A DNA stretch of 12,537 nucleotides from contig JBQTGY010000086.1 of NCBI GenBank assembly GCA_052390415.1, positions 1 to 12,537 on the forward strand, in the 5' to 3' direction. Below, piece after piece: positions 4,657 to 12,537 of this stretch; the first letter of the stretch is position 1; each line of letters opens with the position of its first letter. Both the position numbers and the translations under genes were made by a program. The DNA is from JANNWF01 sp052390415 (lineage in GTDB: Bacteria; Pseudomonadota; Gammaproteobacteria; Xanthomonadales; Xanthomonadaceae). The notes under the pieces are model-generated. The model did no database searches. It saw nothing but the letters and a program-made list of their open reading frames with translations, and was not told the origin of the DNA.

Positions 4657-7600
4657 TTATGCGGCTTCAACCGCGCCCACGGACTCAGGCCGATTGAAAG
4701 CCCGCCTCACGACCTTGCCTGCCGCCGCGCGCAGGTCATCCAGCACGGCGTAGATCGTCGGCAGGAAGATCAGACTGACCACCGTCGAAAATATCAGCCC
4801 ACCGACGATGGCGCGCGCCATTGGTTGATAGGCCGGCCCGCCGCCACCCAGCTGCGCGCCGCCCACGCACAACGGCAACATGCCGAGGATGGTGGTGCCC
4901 ATGGTCATCAGGATGGGTCGCAGTCGCTCGCGGGAGCCCTCCACCAATGAATCGAGACGCGAATAGCCTTCGCGGCGCAACGAATTGATGTGCTCGAACA
5001 TGACGATGCCATTGTTCACCACCACACCCATCAACACCAGGATGCCGATCATGGCCATGATGGTGAAGGTGGTGCCGGTAAAGGCAAACAGCCAGAACAC
5101 GCCGAAGATCGAGAAGAAAATGCTGGCAACGATGGCTGCCGGCATCAGCATCGATTCGAACAACGCGGCCATGATCAGGTACACCAGCACCACCGCGATC
5201 AACAGATTGAAGACCATCTGCTGGCCCGCTTCGTCGTTGCGCTCGAAATCGCCACCCAGGCTCCAACGATAACCATCCGGGAGCGCCAACGAGTCCATCG
5301 CCTCTTTCATCACCTCGCCGGCATCCTCGATGGATGTGCCCTCGGCCGCAGCCAACTTGACCCGCAGGCTCATCTGCCGGTTCTGCCGCGAAATCTGCGT
5401 CGCCGCCAGCGCGACATCGATATCGACCAAGGAGGTCAGAGGCACTTCCACCCCGGCAGAATTTCGAATGTTGAGCGCTTCCAGATCCTGAATGCGGAAG
5501 GTCTCCGACCCTTCCAGACGCGCCCATACGGGTATCTCGGCGCCCGCATGGCGAAACTCCCGCAGCGGGGTACCACGCAGGGCGATGCCGATGTAACGCG
5601 CCACTTCTTCGGCAGAAAAGCCGAAATAGGCGGCACGCTCGCGATTGACCTGCACCGCCACTTCGCTGCCGACATCGCCGATGTCCACGCGCACATCACG
5701 CAGCTCGGGACGCGCACTGAGGATGGAGATGACGGCCTCAGACAGGCCCACCAGCACCTCGTTGGAGTCGCCGCTCAGAAACAGCTGCATGCCATCGTCT
5801 TCACCGCCACCACCGCCACCCGGACCCCCGTCCTCAAAGGTGAAATCGGCACGCGCGGATTTCGGCAATTCCTCGCGCAGCATTTCTTTCACGCGATCCG
5901 CTGACAGCAGATCGGCCTCGTGATTGCGCAACATCAGGTAGTCAAACACGCCGGGATTGGGCTCGCGCAGATTCAAACGGATACCACCCCAGCCCTGTTC
6001 GCTGAACCACGAATAGATCTGCACGATCTGATAGCGCTCGCGATTGGCATACAGGTAATCCTCGACCCGCTTGGTTTCCTCGGAAAGCTGCTCGAGGCTG
6101 TAGGCTCCCTTCCACTGCAAATTGAACTCGAGCTCCCTGCCCGCCTCGTCCTTGAACATGTCGAACTTGGTCTGGGTCGCCGGGATGATGCTGACCGCGA
6201 TGATCAGGAAAATGCCGAGCATCGACCAGGCGCGATGTTTGAGTGTCCAGCGCAATCCCCGCGCGTAAACGCGGGTCAGCCAAGGGACGAAACCAGTGGT
6301 CACGCCCAGCGATGGCGGCGTCGAGATGTGCGCCGAAATCATCGGAATCAGGCTGACCGCGATCAGCCAGGAAGCCAGCAGGGAAATGGTGATGGTCAGC
6401 GCCACCTGGCCCAGATAAATGCTGACGAAGTTGCGCTCGCCAAACATGTTGGGCGCAAACACGATGATGCTGGTCAAGGTGCCGGCGCTGATCGCCAGTT
6501 GCACGCTGCGGGTACCTTCAATGGCACAGCGCAACGGATCGTTCGGATACTTTTCGCGCTTCTGGTAAATGCTTTCAACCACCACCACCGAATTGTCGAC
6601 CAGCATGCCGAGGCCCAGCAGCAAGCCCATCATGGTCAGGATGTTCAGGGTCATGCCGAGGAAATACATCGCCCCCAGCGTCATGACCAGACAGGCCGGA
6701 ATGGCCAGCGTCACCATCAGCGTGGATGGCCAATGGCGCAGGAAGTAAAACAAGATGAAGATCGAGAGCAGGGCGCCGACAACGCCGGCGTGGACCAGCT
6801 CGTCCAGCGAGCTGCTGACGCTCTCGGCCTGGTCGCCGATCACCTTGAGTTGGATGCCCTCGAACTCAGTCGTGGCGGCAATGCGCTCGACCTCGATCAT
6901 GACCTCGCGCGACACATCGACCAGGTTGGAGTCGCTTTCGCGAAATATGTCCAGACCCACCGCGGCCTTGCCATCCAGACGGCGGCCAAAGTCGGCGACT
7001 TGCCGTTTGAGCCGCACCTCGGCGATATCCGACAGGCGTAGCCCAGAGTCATTGATGACGAGGTTGCGGAGCTCATCCAAGTCGCGCAATTCACCTACCG
7101 GTTGAATGCGCAGACGGCGCTCGCCTTCATCGATCTCACCTGCCGACACCGAAAAATTGATGCCTTGCAGGCGTGCGGCCAATTCGTTCAGGGCGATCTG
7201 ATGCGCACCGAGACGCGACGGGATGATGGCGATTTCGACTTCGGGCGGCGGTGCGCCGCTGATGTCGACCCGAGCAACACCATTGATGCGCTCCAGACGC
7301 CGCTTCATGCTTTGTTCGATCAGCGTGTACTCGCCGGTCATGTCGCGCTCACCGGCAAATCGCAGCCGCAGGAAGGGCTGGTCGCTGGGCGAAAACTTCT
7401 GCACCGTAAATCGCTGCAGATCGGCCGGAAGGTCGCCGCGGATCGCGTCGATGCGCTCGCGAGCTTCGCTGGCGGTGACTTCGATCTCGCGGCCCCAGTC
7501 GGAAAACTGGATGAACACACCACCGCCATCGGCACGACTGGTGGAGCTCATCGAGCCCACGGAGGGCAACGTCGCCAACGCCTCTTCGACCGGCCGGATC

Positions 7601-7788
7601 AAGGAGCGTTCGACCTCCTCCGGCGTCGAACCCGGATACGGAAGATTGACGAAAATGAAAGGCACATTGACGTCGGGAAACTGTTCCAGCGAAAGACGCT
7701 GGGTGGCGATCAAGCCGATCACGATCATCGACACATAGGCCATCACCGCAGTGACGGGGCGGCGCAAGCTCAGTTCGGCCAGACTCAT
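4657..7788 (-). CDS. RND efflux permease with atypical proton-relay residues
   Basis: This 1043-residue protein has the full RND layout: first membrane segment at about 11-29, a large periplasmic loop at 30-330, TM2-TM6 at about 331-487, TM7 at about 520-537, a second loop to 855, and TM8-TM12 at about 857-1015. AcrB is about 1049 residues. TM4 reads GLGMLVDNSVVVVESI (Asp398-Asn399) where drug pumps have Asp-Asp. TM10 reads GVVVNNGIVMFEHIN (Asn925) where AcrB has the essential Lys940. A glycine tract (657-662) lies in the second periplasmic loop. The start at 7788 is fixed by GGAGG four bases upstream (7793-7797) and by the family N-terminus; an upstream in-frame extension to 7881 is unsupported. 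It follows the second permease gene by 34 bp and is the last gene of the operon. Confidence 0.92.
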   Translation of the reverse strand: MSLAELSLRRPVTAVMAYVSMIVIGLIATQRLSLEQFPDVNVPFIFVNLPYPGSTPEEVERSLIRPVEEALATLPSVGSMSSTSRADGGGVFIQFSDWGREIEVTASEARERIDAIRGDLPADLQRFTVQKFSPSDQPFLRLRFAGERDMTGEYTLIEQSMKRRLERINGVARVDISGAPPPEVEIAIIPSRLGAHQIALNELAARLQGINFSVSAGEIDEGERRLRIQPVGELRDLDELRNLVINDSGLRLSDIAEVRLKRQVADFGRRLDGKAAVGLDIFRESDSNLVDVSREVMIEVERIAATTEFEGIQLKVIGDQAESVSSSLDELVHAGVVGALLSIFILFYFLRHWPSTLMVTLAIPACLVMTLGAMYFLGMTLNILTMMGLLLGLGMLVDNSVVVVESIYQKREKYPNDPLRCAIEGTRSVQLAISAGTLTSIIVFAPNMFGERNFVSIYLGQVALTITISLLASWLIAVSLIPMISAHISTPPSLGVTTGFVPWLTRVYARGLRWTLKHRAWSMLGIFLIIAVSIIPATQTKFDMFKDEAGRELEFNLQWKGAYSLEQLSEETKRVEDYLYANRERYQIVQIYSWFSEQGWGGIRLNLREPNPGVFDYLMLRNHEADLLSADRVKEMLREELPKSARADFTFEDGGPGGGGGGEDDGMQLFLSGDSNEVLVGLSEAVISILSARPELRDVRVDIGDVGSEVAVQVNRERAAYFGFSAEEVARYIGIALRGTPLREFRHAGAEIPVWARLEGSETFRIQDLEALNIRNSAGVEVPLTSLVDIDVALAATQISRQNRQMSLRVKLAAAEGTSIEDAGEVMKEAMDSLALPDGYRWSLGGDFERNDEAGQQMVFNLLIAVVLVYLIMAALFESMLMPAAIVASIFFSIFGVFWLFAFTGTTFTIMAMIGILVLMGVVVNNGIVMFEHINSLRREGYSRLDSLVEGSRERLRPILMTMGTTILGMLPLCVGGAQLGGGGPAYQPMARAIVGGLIFSTVVSLIFLPTIYAVLDDLRAAAGKVVRRAFNRPESVGAVEAA

Positions 7789-7822
7789 ATTGCCTCCGGG
7801 TCTCGATTCAAGCGGATGACAC

Positions 7823-10800
7823 TCACACCGCCTCCCCCACTGCGCCGTCCTCGACCATCGAAGCCGCCGCCAGCCGCCCACGCTCGCGATAACGCGCGTC
7901 GCTTTGACGATCCAGCAAGGCGTACACCACGGGGATCACGATCAAGGTCAACAAGGTGGATACCAGCAGACCGCCAATCACGGTGATCGCCATCGGCGCT
8001 TTCACTTCCGCACCTTCGCCACCGAAAAAAGCCAAGGGCGCGAAGCCGAACAACGTGGTCAGCGTGGTCATCACGATCGGCCGCAAGCGCGACAAACAGC
8101 CTTCGACTATGGCTTCGCGCTTGGCAACGCCTGCCAGTCGCAGTTGATTGATCTTGTCGAGCAACACGATCGCGTTCTTGACCACGATGCCGACCAGCAG
8201 AATCAATCCAATGAACACCACCACCGACACCGGCGAGCCCGACATCCACAGCGCCATCACCGCGCCCACCAGGGCCAAAGGAATGGTGAACATGATGACG
8301 AAGGGATGCAGAAGTGATTCGAACTGCGAGGCCATCACCAGATAGACCAGAAAGATCGCCAGACCCAAGGCGAACATCAGCGAGTCCAGCGACGCTTGCA
8401 GCTCTTCACCTTGGCCACCGATATGCATCTGCACTTCGGCGCCGAGCGGATTGGCCTGCACCAGTGCTTCTACTGCTTTCACGGCGGTGCCGAGATCGAT
8501 GCCATTCAAGTTGGCGGAGATGATCGCGACCCGAACCTGATCGGAACGATGCACTTCACTGGAACCCACGGTTTCGATCACATCGGCGACAGCAGCCAAA
8601 GTCACCGGCCGTTCGCTCTGAGGATTGATGATCAATTGGCTGATGTCGTCCACCGACGAACGATCCGACTCACGTGCGCGCACCAGCACATCGATCTTGC
8701 GGTCGCGGAACGAGTAGCGCGTGGCGACTTCACCGCGCACCTTGCGAACGACCTGATCGGCGATCTGCCGATTGGTCAATCCCTGTGCGGCAGCACGCTC
8801 CTGATCGAAGCGGATCTGGATTTCGGGAAAGCCAGCCTCTACCGTCGATTTCACGTCGGTAAATGAGGGATTGTCCTGCATCAGGGACGCCAGCTTGCGT
8901 CCCGCCACTTCGATCGCCTCAAGCTCTTGCCCTCGCAATTCGATTTCCAGCGGTGTCGCAAAGCTGAACAACTCGGGACGGCCAAACTTGACGTCGACGG
9001 CCGGAAAGCCGGCCATGGTTTCGCGCAAACTCTGGGTGATCGCGGCTTCGGTGCTACGGCTGTAACCCTTGCCCAACACCACACTGAGCTTGGCGATGTT
9101 CTCGCCCGATTCGGTCGGATTGGCATCCAGACGCGTGCCGCTGCCACTGACGCCATACAGCACCTGCACGCCAGGCTCATTGGCATGTCGATCTTGAATC
9201 GCACGCACCAGTGCATCGGTATCACGCAGCTGGGTACCGGGTGCAAGTTTGGCGGTCATCTCGAAACGGTCCTGCGCAAACTGCGGGATCAGATCGGTAC
9301 CCAAGCGCGTGACCACCATCAGCGATGCAAAAAACGCGATGCCAGCAACGCCCAACACCAGCGTCGGCCGATCCAGCGCATGCGGCAGCAGGCGGCGATA
9401 GACGTTGGCCGAAGCGTCGTAGCCGACCCCAACACCCGCACCCAGCCAATCCAACAAGCGGCCAATCGTCTTCGCGAACAGCCAGGCGAGGCCCGCGACC
9501 AATCGAAACACACCAAAGAGCAACCACGGCGCGAGGAAGGCGAACACCAATACGACGCCAACGATCAGCATCAACACCAGTCGCAACGGAAGCAACGCGG
9601 CCCACGCCCACTTCTGTTTGCCGGTCGCCACCGGTGTGGCCAGCGGCCAGCGCCACGCCATTCGCATGAAGGCCCAGACCTCACGCCACATCGGCGCGGC
9701 ATCCTTGACGACTTCATCATCAAAGGTCAGTGGTGAGCGGGCTTTCAGCGAGGTCAGCATCGGGATCAAGGTCAACGAGACCACCAGCGAGATCGTCAAC
9801 GCAATCGCAACGGTCAGCGCCTGGTCCTTGAACAACTGACCCGCCACGCCTTGCACGAATACCAAAGGCAGGAACACGGCCACCGTGGTCAGCGTGCTGG
9901 CCACCACGGCCATGCTGACTTCGCGCGCGCCGACGATGGTGGATTCGATGACCCCGAGTCCGCGTTCACGCGCCTTCGCAATACTCTCCAGCACCACGAT
10001 CGAGTCATCCACCACCATGCCGGTCGCCAAGGCCAGGCCGGCCAGCGACATCACATTGAGGCTCAGGCCCAACTGGCCCATGAAAAAGAACGTGGCGATG
10101 ATCGACACCGGCAACGAAAGACCGATAACGAAGGTGCTCCAGCCATCGCGCAGGAACAGAAAAATCAGCAGGATCGCCAGAATGCCGCCCATCACCGCTT
10201 CCTTGCGCACTTCGTCCAAGGCGGCACGGATGAAGATGGCCTGGTTCTCGATGGTGGTAAGCGTGGCTCCCGCGGGTAGATCCTTGCGCAGCCGTTCGAC
10301 CGTGGCTTCCACCTCTTCGGCCACCGCAACGATGTTGGCGTCACCTTCCTTGTAGATCGCGATTTCAACGGCTTCTTCGCCGTCCACGCGAATCACCGCC
10401 TGGCGTTCCTTGGAACTCTGGCTGACGGTCGACACGTCCTTGAGCTTGATCGGCACCCCGTTCTGGGTGGTGATCAACAACTCGCGCATCTGCTCCAGAT
10501 CGCTGAACTGATTGATGGTGCGCACCAGGTAGCGCTGCGAGCCTTCTTCAATGCGGCCGCCGGCCACATTGATGTTTTCTTGCTTGAGGCGATTGATGAC
10601 TTGGTCGGGCGACAAGCGCAATTGCGACAGTCGGCGGTCGTCGATCAACACCTGGATTTCGTCTTCCAGACCGCCAGAGACTTTCACCGCTGCGACGCCG
10701 CCGACGGGCTCAAGGCGCTTTTTCAGATCTTCTTCGGCATAACGACGCAGCCGGGTCAGCTCGCTGAGTTGCTCGGCGCCGTCCTTGGATTCCGACGCCA

Positions 10801-11221
10801 GCACCATGCGCAGCACCGGCTCGGTGCTCGGATTGAAGCGCAGCAGCACCGGCGGTTTCACTTCCAGCGGTAGCCGCAGCACTTCGAGCTTGCCGCGCAC
10901 CTCAAGCCCGGCCTTGTCCATGTCGGTGCCCCAGACAAACTCGAGCACTACATCGCTTTGACCCGTACGCGAAATCGAACGCAGCTTGCGCAGGCCTTTG
11001 ACCACACCGACCGCTTCTTCTATCGGCTCGGTGATCAGGTTTTCCATCTCTACCGGCGCCGCACCGGTGTATTCGGTGCGCACGGTGATCGTCGGATAAC
11101 TCAGATCCGGCAACAGATTGACCTTCAACTCGTTCAGCGCGATGACGCCGAACAGCACCATCGTGAAGGTCGCCATCGCGATGGAGACGCGACGGCGTGT
11201 GGCAAATTCAACGACGCTCAT
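7823..11221 (-). CDS. RND efflux permease (HAE1-like) with a hydrophobic insert
   Basis: This 1132-residue inner-membrane permease has the usual RND organisation and canonical relay residues: GMVVDDSIVVLESI in TM4 (Asp405, Asp406) and GIVVKNAIVLLDKIN in TM10 (Lys1015). It should exchange protons for substrate, passing it to the adaptor and an outer-membrane channel. It is about 90 residues longer than its downstream partner. The extra sequence lies between TM6 and TM7, at about 500-605, and includes a roughly 46-residue hydrophobic stretch (541-586) long enough for a membrane hairpin. Its ATG overlaps the adaptor stop codon as ATGA (11218-11221), and there is no good Shine-Dalgarno, so translation is probably coupled. 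The substrate cannot be told from sequence; the Asp-Asp motif fits drug or lipid export better than metal export. Confidence 0.93.
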   Translation of the reverse strand: MSVVEFATRRRVSIAMATFTMVLFGVIALNELKVNLLPDLSYPTITVRTEYTGAAPVEMENLITEPIEEAVGVVKGLRKLRSISRTGQSDVVLEFVWGTDMDKAGLEVRGKLEVLRLPLEVKPPVLLRFNPSTEPVLRMVLASESKDGAEQLSELTRLRRYAEEDLKKRLEPVGGVAAVKVSGGLEDEIQVLIDDRRLSQLRLSPDQVINRLKQENINVAGGRIEEGSQRYLVRTINQFSDLEQMRELLITTQNGVPIKLKDVSTVSQSSKERQAVIRVDGEEAVEIAIYKEGDANIVAVAEEVEATVERLRKDLPAGATLTTIENQAIFIRAALDEVRKEAVMGGILAILLIFLFLRDGWSTFVIGLSLPVSIIATFFFMGQLGLSLNVMSLAGLALATGMVVDDSIVVLESIAKARERGLGVIESTIVGAREVSMAVVASTLTTVAVFLPLVFVQGVAGQLFKDQALTVAIALTISLVVSLTLIPMLTSLKARSPLTFDDEVVKDAAPMWREVWAFMRMAWRWPLATPVATGKQKWAWAALLPLRLVLMLIVGVVLVFAFLAPWLLFGVFRLVAGLAWLFAKTIGRLLDWLGAGVGVGYDASANVYRRLLPHALDRPTLVLGVAGIAFFASLMVVTRLGTDLIPQFAQDRFEMTAKLAPGTQLRDTDALVRAIQDRHANEPGVQVLYGVSGSGTRLDANPTESGENIAKLSVVLGKGYSRSTEAAITQSLRETMAGFPAVDVKFGRPELFSFATPLEIELRGQELEAIEVAGRKLASLMQDNPSFTDVKSTVEAGFPEIQIRFDQERAAAQGLTNRQIADQVVRKVRGEVATRYSFRDRKIDVLVRARESDRSSVDDISQLIINPQSERPVTLAAVADVIETVGSSEVHRSDQVRVAIISANLNGIDLGTAVKAVEALVQANPLGAEVQMHIGGQGEELQASLDSLMFALGLAIFLVYLVMASQFESLLHPFVIMFTIPLALVGAVMALWMSGSPVSVVVFIGLILLVGIVVKNAIVLLDKINQLRLAGVAKREAIVEGCLSRLRPIVMTTLTTLFGFAPLAFFGGEGAEVKAPMAITVIGGLLVSTLLTLIVIPVVYALLDRQSDARYRERGRLAAASMVEDGAVGEAV

Positions 11222-12414
11222 TTTTCGCTGGCCCCGGCCAACTCTGCACCTTCAGGCTTCACCGGATCCGCCACTGCCGGCACCGGCGGATCGCCGATCA
11301 CTTCGATCTTGGTGCCATCACGCACGGCCACCTTGCCAGCAGTCACCACCCGATCACCCTCCTCGATGCCGCTGAGGACCTCGGCAAATTCGCCGTTCAC
11401 GTAACCCAGGACGATGCGCGTTTTCACCACGGCGCCGGCACGAACGACGAACACCGCAGTTTCGTCACCTTCTTCCACCAAGGCCAACCGAGGCACGGTC
11501 AAAGCATCGCCGCGCTGCTCGTAGGTCACCGCGAGGCGACCGAACATGCCGGGCTTCAAGCGACTCTCCTCATCTGTAAATGTAGCGGTCGCGCGGAAGG
11601 TACCCGTCGCCGCATCGACGACCGGACTGATGCGATCGATCTTGCCTTCCACCACCACACCCGGCAGGGCATCCACGGCCAAGCTCACTGGCAAGCCGAC
11701 CCGCAAAGTCGCCAACTCGCGCTCGGGCACGTTGAGCACGGCTTCCAAACGCGCCGCATCCACCACCCGAAACATGGTCTGGTTGATGTTGATCAGGTTG
11801 CCCTCCTTGACCATGCGCTGCGCCACCACGCCGTCGAACGGCGCCACGACGTCGGTATAAGAAAGCTCAAGGCGAGCCAGGTTGTAGGCGGCGCGCTGGG
11901 TGGCCACATCGAAACGGATGCGCTCGTTGGCGTCGGCCGCAATGAGCTTGCGCTCGAACAGTTCCTCCGAGCGCGCGTACTCGGCTTCCAGTTTGCGCAA
12001 CAACGCTTCACTGCGTGCGACTTCCAGCCGCGCGCGCTCCGGGTCGATCTTCGCCAGCGTTTGACCTGCGCGCACCTGATCGCCTTCCTCGGCATTCAAC
12101 TGCAGAAGCACTCCCGAGGTCTTGGCAACGATCATCGCTTCGTTGGGCGCTTCCAGCGCCGCCGTGCTGATGTAGCTGGCAGCGATGCTGCGACGTGACG
12201 CGGCGGCTACTTCCACCGGCACCGGCTTGACCTCCTTGATCTCTTTGCCGTCCTTGTCCTTGGTTGTCTCTTTCTTGCCCTCCGCTTCGCCGGGCGCTCC
12301 TCCGCAGGCGGCCAAGCCCAGAGTGATCGCCAGCAGCAAGCCCGTCAGGCCCGCACGAGGCAGCCATTGCGTGGCTGAAGGAGAGACAGAGGTGGCGCGA
12401 TCAAGCAGGGACAT
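11218..12414 (-). CDS. RND periplasmic adaptor (membrane fusion protein), lipoprotein
   Basis: This 398-residue protein has a signal sequence with hydrophobic core LTGLLLAITLGLAAC. Cys37 is the predicted lipid anchor, so it would be tethered to the inner membrane and face the periplasm. A charged Lys/Glu/Asp linker (about 46-63) precedes the adaptor body: a first lipoyl half at about 91-126 (MIVAKTSGVLLQLNAEEGDQ), an alpha-hairpin at 127-185, a second lipoyl half at 186-220 (VVAPFDGVVAQRMVKEGNLI), a beta-barrel at 222-296 and a membrane-proximal domain at about 300-375. It joins the RND permeases to an outer-membrane channel not encoded here. It is the first gene of the operon. The upstream GAGAG is about eleven bases away, a weak ribosome site, but the lipobox position supports this start. 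Confidence 0.93.
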   Translation of the reverse strand: MSLLDRATSVSPSATQWLPRAGLTGLLLAITLGLAACGGAPGEAEGKKETTKDKDGKEIKEVKPVPVEVAAASRRSIAASYISTAALEAPNEAMIVAKTSGVLLQLNAEEGDQVRAGQTLAKIDPERARLEVARSEALLRKLEAEYARSEELFERKLIAADANERIRFDVATQRAAYNLARLELSYTDVVAPFDGVVAQRMVKEGNLININQTMFRVVDAARLEAVLNVPERELATLRVGLPVSLAVDALPGVVVEGKIDRISPVVDAATGTFRATATFTDEESRLKPGMFGRLAVTYEQRGDALTVPRLALVEEGDETAVFVVRAGAVVKTRIVLGYVNGEFAEVLSGIEEGDRVVTAGKVAVRDGTKIEVIGDPPVPAVADPVKPEGAELAGASEK

Positions 12415-12439
12415 GACAGGGCTCTCGATGAGATATGGT

Positions 12440-12475
12440 GTAATAGTTACCTACAACACTATCGTTGTCAATAAC
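12440..12475 (-). promoter_or_regulatory. Efflux operon promoter with 30-bp palindromic operator
   Basis: At 12446-12475 the forward strand reads GTTA-cct-ACAAC-actatc-GTTGT-caa-TAAC: nine of twelve positions in each arm pair, in two symmetric blocks. On the minus strand a perfect TTGACA (-35) lies inside the right arm (12466-12471). The best -10 candidates are AACTAT at 17-bp spacing (12443-12448) or TATTAC at 20-bp spacing (12440-12445), neither strong. The size and block structure resemble operators of TetR-type repressors that govern RND pumps. No regulator gene is in the window; it may lie just beyond the right edge. Confidence 0.5.
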
Positions 12476-12537
12476 GTAAACGCTACGATGCGTGAAAATT
12501 GCATTGAGCACAGGTGCGGGTAGTCATTAGGACGCGT
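12476..12537. other. Right-edge sequence, no gene seen
   Basis: No gene can be supported in these last 62 bases. A forward ATG at 12488 runs only eleven codons to a TAG. A divergent gene could begin just outside the window. Confidence 0.4.

Noticed and set aside
4485..4697. Small open frames through the 10-bp repeat array
   Set aside because: Their translations only reflect the repeat (periodic Ser/Ala/Phe/Leu/Arg), a known source of false proteins.
4990..7041. Long forward-strand open frames opposite the smaller permease
   Set aside because: They are mirror frames of a GC-rich gene, rich in His, Gln and Arg, with no family resemblance. The opposite strand has a full-length RND permease.

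Overview
The window looks like chromosomal DNA of a moderately GC-rich gammaproteobacterium. Gene content and repeat style suggest Xanthomonadales (Lysobacterales) or a close relative: an SPFH protein paired with a small Arc-like regulator, a lipobox-bearing RND adaptor, and NAEAQRAQ-type tandem repeats. This assignment is inference from family resemblance; no rRNA or marker gene is present.

Layout. Bases 1-343 hold mostly repeat sequence: a 30-bp dispersed repeat at 105-134 and a palindrome-ended element at 128-297. A small lipoprotein gene follows (344-613), then about 550 bp without a convincing gene (614-1165). That gap ends in a 19-bp palindrome at 1066-1084, which probably controls a two-gene unit: a double-membrane-span SPFH/Band 7 protein (1166-2017) and a 61-residue ribbon-helix-helix DNA-binding protein (2052-2237). 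The end of the regulator gene runs into an inverted copy of the 30-bp repeat, which opens a gene-free element of about 330 bp (2215-2546). Next come a CPBP/CAAX-type intramembrane metalloprotease (2690-3433) and an M15 zinc D-Ala-D-Ala carboxypeptidase-like protein with an unusual N-terminal extension (3560-4360). A 10-bp tandem repeat array framed by 19-bp inverted repeats (4445-4614) fills the gap between the convergent genes.

The rest, on the minus strand, is a three-gene RND efflux operon read from the right edge: a lipoprotein membrane fusion adaptor (11218-12414), a 1132-aa RND permease (7823-11221, start overlapping the adaptor stop as ATGA) and a 1043-aa RND permease (4657-7788). No outer-membrane channel gene is present, so the pump would have to use a TolC-like protein encoded elsewhere. 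The upstream permease keeps the canonical proton-relay residues (Asp-Asp in TM4, Lys in TM10). The downstream one has Asp-Asn and Asn-Asn instead, which suggests a heteromeric pump with unequal subunits, as in MdtBC. A 30-bp imperfect palindrome overlapping a TTGACA box lies upstream of the adaptor and looks like a repressor operator.

I did not find a clear previously undescribed defence or mobile system. The most interesting items are the SPFH/RHH module with its candidate operator, the asymmetric two-permease pump with a hydrophobic insert in one permease, and the family of dispersed inverted repeats.
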